Below are positions 35,575-43,871 of a DNA stretch of 64,000 nt, in pieces; positions within the stretch are counted from its first letter, which is position 1, and each line of letters starts with the position of its first letter. Location: contig NZ_AUWQ01000066.1 in NCBI RefSeq assembly GCF_000455205.1, positions 1-64,000 on the forward strand, read 5' to 3'. This stretch comes from Mycobacterium sp. UM_CSW. Lineage in GTDB: Bacteria > Actinomycetota > Actinomycetes > Mycobacteriales > Mycobacteriaceae. The notes beneath the pieces were generated by a model. That model ran no database searches, was not told the DNA's origin, and saw nothing but the letters and a program-made list of their open reading frames with translations. The position numbers and the translations under genes are program-made.

Positions 35575-35589
35575 AGGAGATGGGCTGAC

Positions 35590-35862
35590 ATGTGTCTTGG
35601 GATTCCGGGCCGGATCGTCGAAATCACCGATCCCGCCAACTATCTGGCCAAGGTGGACGTCAGCGGCGTGCAGCGCACCATCAGCGTGCGCCTGCTGGAG
35701 GACGACATGCCCGAGCCCGACGACTGGGTGCTGGTCCACGTCGGCTTCGCCATGGCCAAGATCGACGAGAGCGAGGCGCTGCTCACGCTGGCCGCGATCC
35801 AGAAACTCGGTGAGGCCTATCAAACCGAGATGGAAGCCTTCGACTCGTCGGCCATCATCTAA
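35590..35862 (+). CDS. hypC: Hydrogenase assembly chaperone HypC (copy 2)
   Basis: A 90-residue HypC with the N-terminal MCLGIPGRI and essential Cys2. The WVLVHVGFAMAKIDESEA segment is typical. It is followed after 11 nt by hypD, its usual partner, so this is the likely HypD-bound scaffold. Copy 1 at 30493 differs along most of its length and may serve the large subunit separately. Confidence 0.95.
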   Translation: MCLGIPGRIVEITDPANYLAKVDVSGVQRTISVRLLEDDMPEPDDWVLVHVGFAMAKIDESEALLTLAAIQKLGEAYQTEMEAFDSSAII

Positions 35863-35873
35863 GGGGAACTGCT

Positions 35874-37013
35874 ATGAAATTCGTTGACGAGTTTCGTGAT
35901 CCGGCCGCGGCGCGCAAGCTGCTGGGCGCCATAAACAGCCTGGCGCGTTTGGCTGGCGACGGTGGCGAACAGTTCAAGTTCATGGAGGTGTGTGGCGGGC
36001 ACACGCACACCATCTACCGGCACGGCATCGAACACCTGCTGCCCGACAACGTCGAGCTGGTGCACGGCCCGGGCTGCCCGGTCTGCGTGATCCCGATGGG
36101 CCGCATCGACGACGCGATGTGGCTGGCCGGCCAGCCCGACGTCATCTTCACCTGTTTCGGCGACATGATGCGCGTGCCCGGGTCCAACGGCAGCCTGCTG
36201 GACGCCAAGGCGCGCGGCGCCGACGTGCGGTTCGTCTACTCGCCGCTTGACGCGCTGAAGATCGCCGTCGACAACCCCGACAAGCAAATCGTGTTCTTCG
36301 CCATCGGCTTCGAGACCACCGCGCCCTCGACCGCGGTGACGCTGGTGCGCGCCCGCGACCTGGGCCTGCCCAATTTCAGCGTCTTCTGCAACCACGTCAC
36401 CATCGTCCCGCCGATCAAGGCCATCCTGGAATCCCCCGACTTGCGGCTGTCCGGGTTCATCGGACCCGGGCACGTGTCGACGGTGGTGGGCAACCGCCCC
36501 TACCGGTTCGTGCCCGAGGTGTACCGAAAGCCGTTGGTAGTGGCGGGTTTCGAGCCGCTGGACATCCTGGCGGCGGTCGCGATGCTGCTGAGCCAGATCC
36601 GCGAGGGCCGCTGCGAGGTGGAGAACCAGTACAAGCGTGTGGTGCCCGAGCGCGGCAACCCCGCGGCGCTGGCCCTGATGGGCAAGGTGTTCGCGCTGCG
36701 CCCGCACTTCGAATGGCGCGGGCTGGGCTTCATCTCGCAGAGCGCGCTGCGGCTGCACGACGACTTCGCGGAATTCGACGCCGAGCTGCGCTTCGCGATG
36801 CCCGGCGTGCGCGTCGCCGACCCCAAGGCCTGCCAGTGCGGCGAGGTGCTCAAGGGTGTCCTCAAGCCCTGGGAGTGCAAGGTTTTCGGCACCGCGTGCA
36901 CCCCCGAGACGCCGATCGGCACGTGCATGGTGTCGCCCGAGGGAGCGTGCGCGGCCTACTACAACTTCGGCCGCATGCACCGCGACGCGGTCAAGCTGGT
37001 GGGGCGCACTTGA
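35874..37013 (+). CDS. hypD: Hydrogenase maturation protein HypD
   Basis: A 379-residue iron-sulfur protein that assembles the Fe(CN)2CO unit with HypC. Conserved Cys motifs are MEVCGGHTHT, HGPGCPVCVIP and the C-terminal 4Fe-4S cluster cysteines (CQCGEVLKG, WECKVFGTAC, GTCMVSPEGACAAYY). Its stop TGA overlaps the TTG start of the next gene. Length and motifs are standard. Confidence 0.97.
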   Translation: MKFVDEFRDPAAARKLLGAINSLARLAGDGGEQFKFMEVCGGHTHTIYRHGIEHLLPDNVELVHGPGCPVCVIPMGRIDDAMWLAGQPDVIFTCFGDMMRVPGSNGSLLDAKARGADVRFVYSPLDALKIAVDNPDKQIVFFAIGFETTAPSTAVTLVRARDLGLPNFSVFCNHVTIVPPIKAILESPDLRLSGFIGPGHVSTVVGNRPYRFVPEVYRKPLVVAGFEPLDILAAVAMLLSQIREGRCEVENQYKRVVPERGNPAALALMGKVFALRPHFEWRGLGFISQSALRLHDDFAEFDAELRFAMPGVRVADPKACQCGEVLKGVLKPWECKVFGTACTPETPIGTCMVSPEGACAAYYNFGRMHRDAVKLVGRT

Positions 37014-37753
37014 CCGACATCCGCGGTGCCGAGATGTTCGCCCGGTACGCGTACGCCCCCAACGCCCTTGGCTACTGCGGGCCCCCGCTCGGGGCCACCC
37101 TGCGCGACGGGTCCGTCGACGAGGTGCGCCGCGCGGCGACGGGATTTTCCGGGGCCTGGCCCTACCTGCAGGTCCTGTCCCGGCTGACCGGCATCGCCGA
37201 CCCGCTGGATTACCGGCTCGTCGAATCCTATTGGCTCGGTGGCGGTCTCGGCGCCGGCCTGGATCCGGGCGCGTTCTTCGACGCGCTGCTGGAGATCATC
37301 GGCCCGCAGGCCGGCCGGTACTGGTCGCACCTCACCCCCGAGCTGGGCCACGAGGCCGCCGCCAACCACTGCTTTCACGTGTTCGGGGTGTATCCGTGGA
37401 CCCGGTTTTTAGGACTTAAAAACCGAAGCATGGATGAGCACCCGCTGAGCGTCCTGGACAACTGCCGGATCACCTGGGGCACAGTCGTTTCCCGCGACAA
37501 CGACGACGTCGAGGTGTCGTGCCGGAAGCTCCTCTGGGACGGCCGGGCCCTGAGGCTGTCCGAGCCCGCTGTCCGCCCGCTCGACGTCTGGGCCGACGGG
37601 TACAGCGCCGTGCCCGACGTCGCCGTCGGCGACGAAGTCGCGGTGCACTGGGGCCGGCTGTGCGGCCGGCTGACACCGGAGCAGGTTGGCGCGCTCGCCG
37701 ACAGCACCGACCGTCAGCTGCGGGTGACCAGCCAACGACTGGCGCACGTTTAG
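37010..37753 (+). CDS. DUF6390-like protein at the end of the hyp operon
   Basis: A 247-residue protein if it starts at the TTG overlapping the hypD stop; ATG 37034 (MFARYAYAPNALGYCGP) gives 239 residues and is equally plausible. Distinctive segments are LGYCGPPLGATLRDG, YRLVESYWLGGGLGAGLDPG and NHCFHVFGVYPWTRFLG. No catalytic motif is recognised, and there is no signal peptide. I recall the DUF6390 family from hydrogenase loci; the assignment rests on that and on position. It is the last gene of the hydrogenase operon. Confidence 0.72.
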   Translation: MTDIRGAEMFARYAYAPNALGYCGPPLGATLRDGSVDEVRRAATGFSGAWPYLQVLSRLTGIADPLDYRLVESYWLGGGLGAGLDPGAFFDALLEIIGPQAGRYWSHLTPELGHEAAANHCFHVFGVYPWTRFLGLKNRSMDEHPLSVLDNCRITWGTVVSRDNDDVEVSCRKLLWDGRALRLSEPAVRPLDVWADGYSAVPDVAVGDEVAVHWGRLCGRLTPEQVGALADSTDRQLRVTSQRLAHV

Positions 37754-37802
37754 GCAAGAATCGCGCAAGGATTAGGCAAGGCGCCCGCCGGACGCTGTGC
37801 AC

Positions 37803-38447
37803 ATGAGCACACCTTCGTACCGTCGGCGGGCCATCACCAAGCTCGCGCTGATCGCCGCGGCGACCGTTGTGGCAGCGTGCGCGCACACGACAGCGCCCGC
37901 AACGGTGATGCCCAAGACCAGTCCGACGACCACGTCGCGCGCGCCTGGCAAGGGCGCGGTCACCTTCGAATACTTGCAGCGCGCGCCCGTCCCGGGGCTG
38001 TGCGAGCACGATCCGGGCCAACTGAGAGGCGGTGAATTGCCGCAACAAGAGGGGCATCCCGGACACGTCGGGATCGCGTTGAACTACAACACGGGCGCCT
38101 ACAAGGTCGCGTTTGGCGACCTGACCGGGCGCGGAGGCGACGCCGCCATGGTCATCCACTGCAATGCCGGTGGGGTCGGGTGGCCGGAGATCGTGCAGCT
38201 CTACACCGCGGGCCCGCAGCTCTCAAAAACCGGGCCCACGCGGCTGGGTGGAATCGACCTCGACGACCTCACCCACGGCGGCAGGGAAGTCGTGACCGAT
38301 CTGTCCATCTCGGACCATGTCGTGCATGTGACGTGGATGACCACCGGTCCGAATGAGGCAATGTGTTGCGGGACCGTGGAGATGAAGGCCGACCTCCGTT
38401 GGGACGGTTCCACGGTGGTTGCCCAGAACGTGCGCCGAGTCAACTGA
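37803..38447 (+). CDS. Putative lipoprotein of unknown function
   Basis: A 214-residue exported protein starting at ATG 37803 (a GTG lies two codons upstream). The signal peptide has RRRAITK, a hydrophobic core and a lipobox-like VVAAC at about residues 19-23. A Thr/Pro-rich linker follows, then a globular domain with ALNYNTGAYKVAFGDLTG, CNAGGVGWPEIVQLYT and CCGTVEMKADLRWDG. The mature domain has several Cys that may form disulfides. No family recognised. It starts 49 nt after the DUF6390-like gene but has no link to hydrogenase function that I can see. Confidence 0.8.
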   Translation: MSTPSYRRRAITKLALIAAATVVAACAHTTAPATVMPKTSPTTTSRAPGKGAVTFEYLQRAPVPGLCEHDPGQLRGGELPQQEGHPGHVGIALNYNTGAYKVAFGDLTGRGGDAAMVIHCNAGGVGWPEIVQLYTAGPQLSKTGPTRLGGIDLDDLTHGGREVVTDLSISDHVVHVTWMTTGPNEAMCCGTVEMKADLRWDGSTVVAQNVRRVN

Positions 38448-38474
38448 GACCGTCTGGCGTGCCAGACTGGCCCG

Positions 38475-39587
38475 ATGGCCGGTTCGATCTGCGACGTGCT
38501 GCCGGCCGCGGCCGCGTTGCTCGGCGCCCCCGACGGGGCCGACCGGTTGGGCCTCGCGGAATCCGTCGGCGACGTCGACCGCGTCGCGGTCGTGCTGGTC
38601 GACGGGATGGGGTGGCACCTGCTACCCAAGCTGACCGGTGACGCGCCGCTGCTGGCCTCGGTGCTGGCCGGCGGCACCGGGAACCTGACCGAACTCACCT
38701 GCACCTTTCCGTCGACGACGCCGACCAGCCTGGTGTCCCTGGGCACCGGCGCTTGGCCCGGAGAGCACGGCATCCTCGGTTTCACCCTCAATGTGCCCGG
38801 CACCGAGCGGGTGCTCACCCACATCGTCTGGCGCGACGACCCGCCCCACGCCGAATGGCAGCCGCTGCCGAGTTGGTTCGGCCGGCTCGAGCGGGCCGGC
38901 ATCGCCGCGCGGGCGGTGCTGCCCGCGCCGTTCATCGGCAGCGGGTTGACCGACGCGGCGTACCGCGGCGCGCGCTTCCGCCCGACACAGCCGACCGACG
39001 ACTACGCCCAGCTGGTGGCCGACGAGGTGCAGGCGGGGCCGGGCCTGGTCTTCGGCTACATCGCCGACCTGGACACCGCCGCCCACCTGTTCGGCATCGG
39101 ATCCCAGCACTGGCACGAGGCGGCGGTGCGCGTCGACGCCCTGCTGACCCGGCTGGTCGATACCCTGCCGCCGAACGCGGCGCTGCTGGTGACCGCCGAC
39201 CACGGCGGCCTCAATGTCCCCCCGGACGCCCGCGTCGATCTCGACACCGACCCGCGGCTGGGCGACGGGGTGCGCGTGGTCGCCGGCGAGCCGCGGGTGC
39301 GCTACCTGCACACCGAGCCGGGCGCCGCCGCCGACGTGCGGGCCGCCTGGGCCGAGACGCTCGACGGCCGGGCACACGTCTACGACCGCGAGCACGCCGT
39401 GGCCACCGGGATGTTCGGGCCGGTGAACCCGGCGCACCTGGCGCGGATCGGCGACGTCGTCGTCGTCTGCACCGGCGACACCGCCGTGCTGGCGACCGCC
39501 CACGAGCCCCCGGAATCCGCCCGCCTCATCGGCTTTCACGGCGGGGCGACCCCGGTCGAGATGGCGATTCCATTGATCGTTTTCTGA
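38475..39587 (+). CDS. Type I phosphodiesterase/nucleotide pyrophosphatase-like protein (alkaline phosphatase superfamily)
   Basis: A 370-residue protein of the alkaline phosphatase superfamily. The first metal site is VAVVLVDGMGWHLLPK and the nucleophile Thr lies in TCTFPSTTPTSLVSLGTG. Other metal ligands are in GYIADLDTAAHLFG, TADHGGLN and GFHGG near the C-terminus. This is the pattern of nucleotide pyrophosphatase/phosphodiesterases. No signal peptide is seen, so it is likely cytoplasmic. Substrate unknown. It follows the lipoprotein gene by 27 nt. Confidence 0.85.
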   Translation: MAGSICDVLPAAAALLGAPDGADRLGLAESVGDVDRVAVVLVDGMGWHLLPKLTGDAPLLASVLAGGTGNLTELTCTFPSTTPTSLVSLGTGAWPGEHGILGFTLNVPGTERVLTHIVWRDDPPHAEWQPLPSWFGRLERAGIAARAVLPAPFIGSGLTDAAYRGARFRPTQPTDDYAQLVADEVQAGPGLVFGYIADLDTAAHLFGIGSQHWHEAAVRVDALLTRLVDTLPPNAALLVTADHGGLNVPPDARVDLDTDPRLGDGVRVVAGEPRVRYLHTEPGAAADVRAAWAETLDGRAHVYDREHAVATGMFGPVNPAHLARIGDVVVVCTGDTAVLATAHEPPESARLIGFHGGATPVEMAIPLIVF

Positions 39588-39609
39588 CCCGCCCAGGCAC
39601 CTCGGCGAG

Positions 39610-39963
39610 TCACCACCAGGCCATGCGCAACCGCGCCAGGTCCTTCAGCCGAACGAACGCACGCCCAAGGCGCATCCGGACGGCCTCAGGGACACGCGGC
39701 CGCCGGATGCGTCGGCGCTTGGAGTCGCTGCCCACACCCGCGCTGGCGCGAACGCGGGAAGTATCCGGGGACAGCCACCGGGGCGCCCCCGCCAAGTCGG
39801 AAGGCATGGGTTCGTGCAGCATCCGGGGACGGCGCAAGCCGCCTGAGACCGGGCAATAGATGCCAGTGGGATCGCTTTTCATGGAGCCATCCCGGGGGAT
39901 CCACACACCCGAAGGGTGCTGGAGAATTTCCCTGCCGCAGTGGCGGCAGGTGGCCGCATACAA
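39610..39963 (-). CDS. Small Cys-containing hypothetical protein
   Basis: A 117-residue basic protein. Its N-terminus has a CRHCGREI knuckle, then SGVWIPRDG and IYCP, a pattern seen in small actinobacterial hypothetical proteins that may bind zinc with these three Cys and a His. The rest is Arg-rich and less convincing. Translation probably starts at TTG 39963 after a GGGGGA site; an ATG a few bases inside is out of frame. It converges with the phosphodiesterase gene. Confidence 0.5.
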   Translation of the reverse strand: MYAATCRHCGREILQHPSGVWIPRDGSMKSDPTGIYCPVSGGLRRPRMLHEPMPSDLAGAPRWLSPDTSRVRASAGVGSDSKRRRIRRPRVPEAVRMRLGRAFVRLKDLARLRMAWW

Positions 39964-40182
39964 CTTTCGTCCCCCGTGATATTCGCTTGCAGGTTAGCGC
40001 CGCCCCCGACTGCACCGCTGGTTATGTCAACCTTACTTCGCAGTCACCCAAAAATGAAAGCACCTGTTTTCAAAGTCGGCGCCGAGCGTTCTCACAGCTC
40101 ACTCCCCGTTATGAGAGCAAACAGGCTGTAACCCTGGCACGTATATCAAGGCATTCGGGTGCATTCGGGTGGAGAGGTGGTA
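39964..40182. other. AT-richer intergenic leader of the SVP-type PPE gene
   Basis: This 219-nt gap is clearly lower in GC than its surroundings (for example 40021-40090). It ends with two direct copies of gcattcgggt (40151-40170) just before the gagaggtgg ribosome-binding site. No RNA gene or riboswitch is recognised. It probably holds the PPE promoter. Confidence 0.4.
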
Positions 40183-41025
40183 ATGGATTTCGCGACGCTT
40201 CCCCCGGAGATCAACTCCGGGCTGATGCATTCGGGCCCCGGCGCGGGATCGATGGCGGAGGCCGCCACGGCCTGGGACCGGCTTGCCGCGGGGCTGTATG
40301 CGGCGGCGGCGCAGACGCCGATGCTGGAGGGCGCGGCACCTTACGTGATTTGGCTGAACGCTGCCGCGGCGCGCGCCTCTCAAGCGGGCGCCCAGGCCGC
40401 GGCGGCGGCCAGAGCCCACGATTCGGCGCTGGCGGCGACGGTTCCCCCACCGGCGATCACCGCCAACCGCGCGCAGCTAAGGTCGCTGGGCCGCCGGAAC
40501 TGCCTTGCGCAAAGCGGCCCGGCCATCGCGGACGTCGACGCCGAGTATGAGCAGATGTGGGCCCGCGACGCCGACGCCATGTACGCCTACGCCCGCGCGG
40601 CGGCCGACGCGGCGACGCTGGTCCCGTTCAGCTCGCCGCCGGGATATCCGGGCGCGACGGCCGGTCCCTGGGCCCTGCGCTCGGCGCCGGACGTCGTGTC
40701 TGCCGGCGGTCGGGTGATGTCGGCCATTCCCGCAGCGCTGCAGGCGTTTTCGGCGTCGCCGCTGACGCCCCTGGAGGCGTCGCTGTCGCCGGTGACCGCG
40801 CCGCTGTCCAGGCTGAGTTCCCTGTGCGCACCGTCGGGCCCCGCGATCGGATACCTCAGCGCCCTCAACAAAACTGCGGCGCTGCGCTCGCTCGTCCGGA
40901 AGCCGGCCCGCGTCGGACCGTTGGCCAGTTTCGGACGCGGGACGTCGATCGGGGGGCTCTCGGTGCCACGGGCGTGGGCAATGGCGATGGCGCGGCTGCG
41001 CCACCCGGCCGTCAGAGCGGGGTGA
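40183..41025 (+). CDS. Short PPE-SVP family protein lacking the WxG segment
   Basis: A 280-residue PPE-like protein. ATG 40183 gives MDFATLPPEINSG with PPE at residues 7-9. Compared with canonical PPE domains, the stretch that should follow AGLYAAAA (about 20 residues including the W-x-G turn) is missing; the sequence goes directly to AQTPMLEGAAPYVIWL. Later PPE features remain (DAEYEQMWARD), and the C-terminus has the SVP signature GGLSVPRAW (257-265). The frame is intact. The PPE-family helical hairpin would be shortened and the WxG part of the ESX secretion signal is absent. No PE gene is adjacent. It overlaps the convergent SDR gene by 14 nt. Confidence 0.75.
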   Translation: MDFATLPPEINSGLMHSGPGAGSMAEAATAWDRLAAGLYAAAAQTPMLEGAAPYVIWLNAAAARASQAGAQAAAAARAHDSALAATVPPPAITANRAQLRSLGRRNCLAQSGPAIADVDAEYEQMWARDADAMYAYARAAADAATLVPFSSPPGYPGATAGPWALRSAPDVVSAGGRVMSAIPAALQAFSASPLTPLEASLSPVTAPLSRLSSLCAPSGPAIGYLSALNKTAALRSLVRKPARVGPLASFGRGTSIGGLSVPRAWAMAMARLRHPAVRAG

Positions 41026-41785
41026 CGTAGGCGGAGCTGATGCCGCCGTCGACCAGGAACGTCGACGCGGTGATGAACGAGGCGTCGTCGCTGGCCAAAA
41101 ACGCCACCGCGGCGGCGATTTCGTCCGGCTCGGCGAATCGGCCCAGCGGCACGTGCACCAGCCGGCGCGCCGCGCGTTCTGGATCCTTCGCGAAAAGCTC
41201 TTGCAGGAGAGGGGTGTTGACCGGTCCGGGGCACAGCGCGTTGACGCGGATGCCCTGCCGGGCGAACTGCACGCCCAGCTCCCGCGACATCGCCAGCACC
41301 CCGCCCTTGGACGCGGTGTAGGAGATCTGCGACGTGGCCGACCCCAGCACCGCGACGAACGACGCCGTGTTGATGATCGACCCCTTCTGCGCGGGCACCA
41401 TGTGCCGCAGCGCGGCCCGGCAACACAGGTAGACCGATTTGAGGTTGACGTCCTGGACTCGTTGCCACGCAGGGAGTTCGGTGTTTTCGATCAGGTCGTC
41501 CTCGGGCGGTGAGATGCCGGCGTTGTTGAACGCGATGTCGACCCAGCCGTACGCCTCGGCGGCGGCGTCGAACAGCGCGTTGACCGCGTCCTCGTCCGAA
41601 ACATCCGTCGGCACAAACAAACCCGAGAGTTCCTCGGCGGCGGCCGCGCCGGCGTCGCGGTCGACGTCGCCCACGACGATGCTCGCGCCTTCGGCGCGCA
41701 TCCGCCGTGCCGCGGCCAACCCGATGCCGCCGGCACCGCCGGTGATCACCGCGAAACGGCCCGCCAGCCGCTGCGACAGGTCCAT
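41012..41785 (-). CDS. Short-chain dehydrogenase/reductase, Rv2857c-like
   Basis: A 257-residue SDR. The NAD(P) motif is TGGAGGIG (about residues 16-23), NNAG is present, and the catalytic Tyr-Lys is in YTASK (about 155-159). ATG 41785 shares one base with the aldC stop (TAATG). It is the last gene of the minus-strand gamma-glutamyl cassette, where it could oxidise a hydroxy or amino-alcohol intermediate; this substrate is inferred from context. Confidence 0.9.
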   Translation of the reverse strand: MDLSQRLAGRFAVITGGAGGIGLAAARRMRAEGASIVVGDVDRDAGAAAAEELSGLFVPTDVSDEDAVNALFDAAAEAYGWVDIAFNNAGISPPEDDLIENTELPAWQRVQDVNLKSVYLCCRAALRHMVPAQKGSIINTASFVAVLGSATSQISYTASKGGVLAMSRELGVQFARQGIRVNALCPGPVNTPLLQELFAKDPERAARRLVHVPLGRFAEPDEIAAAVAFLASDDASFITASTFLVDGGISSAYVTPL

Positions 41786-43152
41786 TACGAGCCCTCCTTG
41801 ACGGCGATGAACACGTTCTTGGTCTCGGTGAAATGCAATGGCGCGTCAGGGCCCAGCTCGCGGCCCAGGCCGGACTGCTTGAACCCGCCGAACGGCGTGT
41901 TGTAGCGGACCGACGAGTGCGAATTCACGGACAGGTTGCCGGACTCGACCGCCCGCGACACCCGCAGGGCCCGGGACAGGTCGTCGGTCCAGATGGATCC
42001 CGACAGCCCGTAGGCGGTGTCGTTGGCGAGCGCGACGGCGTCGTCCTCGTCGTCGAACGCCAACACGGTGACGACGGGACCGAAGATCTCCTCGGTGACG
42101 GCGCGGTCGTTTCGCTGCGGGGTGAGAACCGTTGGTGGAAACCAGAATCCGCGACCGGACGGCGCGGTGCCCCGGAAGGCGACGGGGGCGTCGTCGGGCA
42201 CGTAGGAAGCGACCTTGTCGCGGTGCGCGCCCGACACCAGGGGCCCCATCTCGGTGTTGCGGGATGCGGGGTCGCCGACAGCGACGGCCTTGACCGCCGG
42301 CTCGAGCAACTCCATGAACCGGTCATACACGCTGCGCTGCACCAGGATCCGGCTGCGCGCACAGCAGTCCTGCCCGGCATTGTCGAACACCCCGGCGGGC
42401 GCGGTCGCCGCCGCGCGCTCCAGGTCGCAGTCGGCGAAGACGATGTTGGCGCTCTTGCCGCCGAGTTCCAGCGTCACCCGCTTGACCTGCGCCGCCGCGC
42501 CCGCCATCACGCTCTTGCCCACCTCGGTGGAGCCGGTGAACACCACCTTGCGCACTCCCGCGTGGGTGACCAACCGCTCCCCCGCCACGGCGCCCTTGCC
42601 GGGCAGCACCTGGAGCAGGTCCGCATCGAGCCCCGCCTCGACCGCCAGCTCGCCCAGCCGCATCGTGGTCAGCGGCGTCCACTCGGCGGGCTTGACCAGC
42701 ACGGCGTTGCCGGCGGCCAGCGCGGGGGCGATGCTCCACGACGCGATCGGCATCGGGAAGTTCCACGGCGTGATCACGCCGATGACGCCCAGCGGCTCGT
42801 TGAAGGTGACGTCGATGCCGTCGGCGACGGGAATCTGCTTGCCGGACAAGCGCTCCGGGCTGCCCGAGTAGAACGTCAGCACATCGCGGACGTGGCCGGC
42901 CTCCCATTCCGCGGACGCGATCGGGTGCCCCGAGTTGGCCACCTCGAGCGCGGCCAGCTCGTCGACGTGGGCGTCGACGACGGCGGCGAACGCCCGCAGG
43001 GCCGCCGCACGCCCGGCCGGCGCCAACCGCGCCCAGCGTCGCTGGGCCGCGCGGGCGCGCGCCACGGCGTCGTCGACGGCAGGGGCGTCGAAGAGCTCGA
43101 CGGAACGCAGCACTTCCTCGGTCGCGGGGTTGACCAGTTGCGTTGCCGTCAT
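41785..43152 (-). CDS. aldC: Aldehyde dehydrogenase AldC
   Basis: A 455-residue NAD(P)-dependent aldehyde dehydrogenase. ATG 43152 was chosen because it overlaps the amidotransferase stop (ATGA); the open frame above it lies inside that gene. The cofactor region is VITPWNFPM and FTGSTEVGKS, the general base Glu is in LELGGKSAN and the nucleophile Cys in NAGQDCCARSR (about residue 274). Corresponds to Rv2858c. In a Puu-like route it would oxidise the gamma-glutamyl aminoaldehyde to the acid. Confidence 0.94.
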   Translation of the reverse strand: MTATQLVNPATEEVLRSVELFDAPAVDDAVARARAAQRRWARLAPAGRAAALRAFAAVVDAHVDELAALEVANSGHPIASAEWEAGHVRDVLTFYSGSPERLSGKQIPVADGIDVTFNEPLGVIGVITPWNFPMPIASWSIAPALAAGNAVLVKPAEWTPLTTMRLGELAVEAGLDADLLQVLPGKGAVAGERLVTHAGVRKVVFTGSTEVGKSVMAGAAAQVKRVTLELGGKSANIVFADCDLERAAATAPAGVFDNAGQDCCARSRILVQRSVYDRFMELLEPAVKAVAVGDPASRNTEMGPLVSGAHRDKVASYVPDDAPVAFRGTAPSGRGFWFPPTVLTPQRNDRAVTEEIFGPVVTVLAFDDEDDAVALANDTAYGLSGSIWTDDLSRALRVSRAVESGNLSVNSHSSVRYNTPFGGFKQSGLGRELGPDAPLHFTETKNVFIAVKEGS

Positions 43153-43871
43153 CGGGTGACCCGCGCGGCTTCCACCACCGCCTTGAACAGCCGCAGGTCG
43201 TCGAGCGATTTCTCCGGATGCCATTGCACCGCAAGCGCGAACCTCTCGCCGGGCACCTCGACTGCCTCCACCACGCCGTCGGGGTCCATCGCGCTGACTG
43301 CCAGGCCGTCACCGACCTTGTCGATGGCCTGGTGGTGATAGCAGGGCGCGTCGACGCACTCCCCGATCAACGCGGCCAGGCGCGTGCCCGCCACGGTGCG
43401 CACCGGCAACCGGTTGAACACCCCGTTGCCGGCGCGGTGGCCGTTGTGGCCGAGGACGTCGGGCAGGTGCTGGTGCAGGGTGCCGCCGAAGGCGACGTTG
43501 AGCAGTTGCGCGCCGCGGCAGATGCCCAGCACGGGGAGCCCGCGGTCCAGTGCGCCGCGCAACAGCGCCAACTCCCAGGCGTCGCGGTCCGTGCGCGGCG
43601 AGTCGGTGGCCGGATGCGGGTCCTGGCCGTAGCCGGCCGGGTCGACGTCGTAGCCGCCGGTGATCACCAGCGCGTCCAGGCTGTCCAGCAGGCGATCGAC
43701 GACCTCGGGGTCCGCCGGCTGCGGCGGCAGCAGCGCCGCGATGCCACCGGCCATGACGACACCCTCGAAGTAGTCGGCGGGCAGGTAACCGGCGGGGATA
43801 TCCCAGATCCCGGTCCGCACCTGTTCGAGATAACTGGTCAGGCCGACGACGGGGCGCCTATAGCCGTTCAA
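43149..43871 (-). CDS. Class I glutamine amidotransferase-like hydrolase (PuuD type)
   Basis: A 240-residue gamma-glutamyl hydrolase of the PuuD/peptidase C26 family. The nucleophile Cys is in LGICRGAQLLNVAFGG and the His-Glu pair in VQWHPEKS. The start is uncertain: TTG 43871 overlaps the glnA4 stop by 14 nt and begins just before RRPVVGLTSY, the family N-terminus; the M. tuberculosis protein Rv2859c is longer. It would release glutamate from a gamma-glutamylated product at the end of the pathway. Confidence 0.88.
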   Translation of the reverse strand: MNGYRRPVVGLTSYLEQVRTGIWDIPAGYLPADYFEGVVMAGGIAALLPPQPADPEVVDRLLDSLDALVITGGYDVDPAGYGQDPHPATDSPRTDRDAWELALLRGALDRGLPVLGICRGAQLLNVAFGGTLHQHLPDVLGHNGHRAGNGVFNRLPVRTVAGTRLAALIGECVDAPCYHHQAIDKVGDGLAVSAMDPDGVVEAVEVPGERFALAVQWHPEKSLDDLRLFKAVVEAARVTR

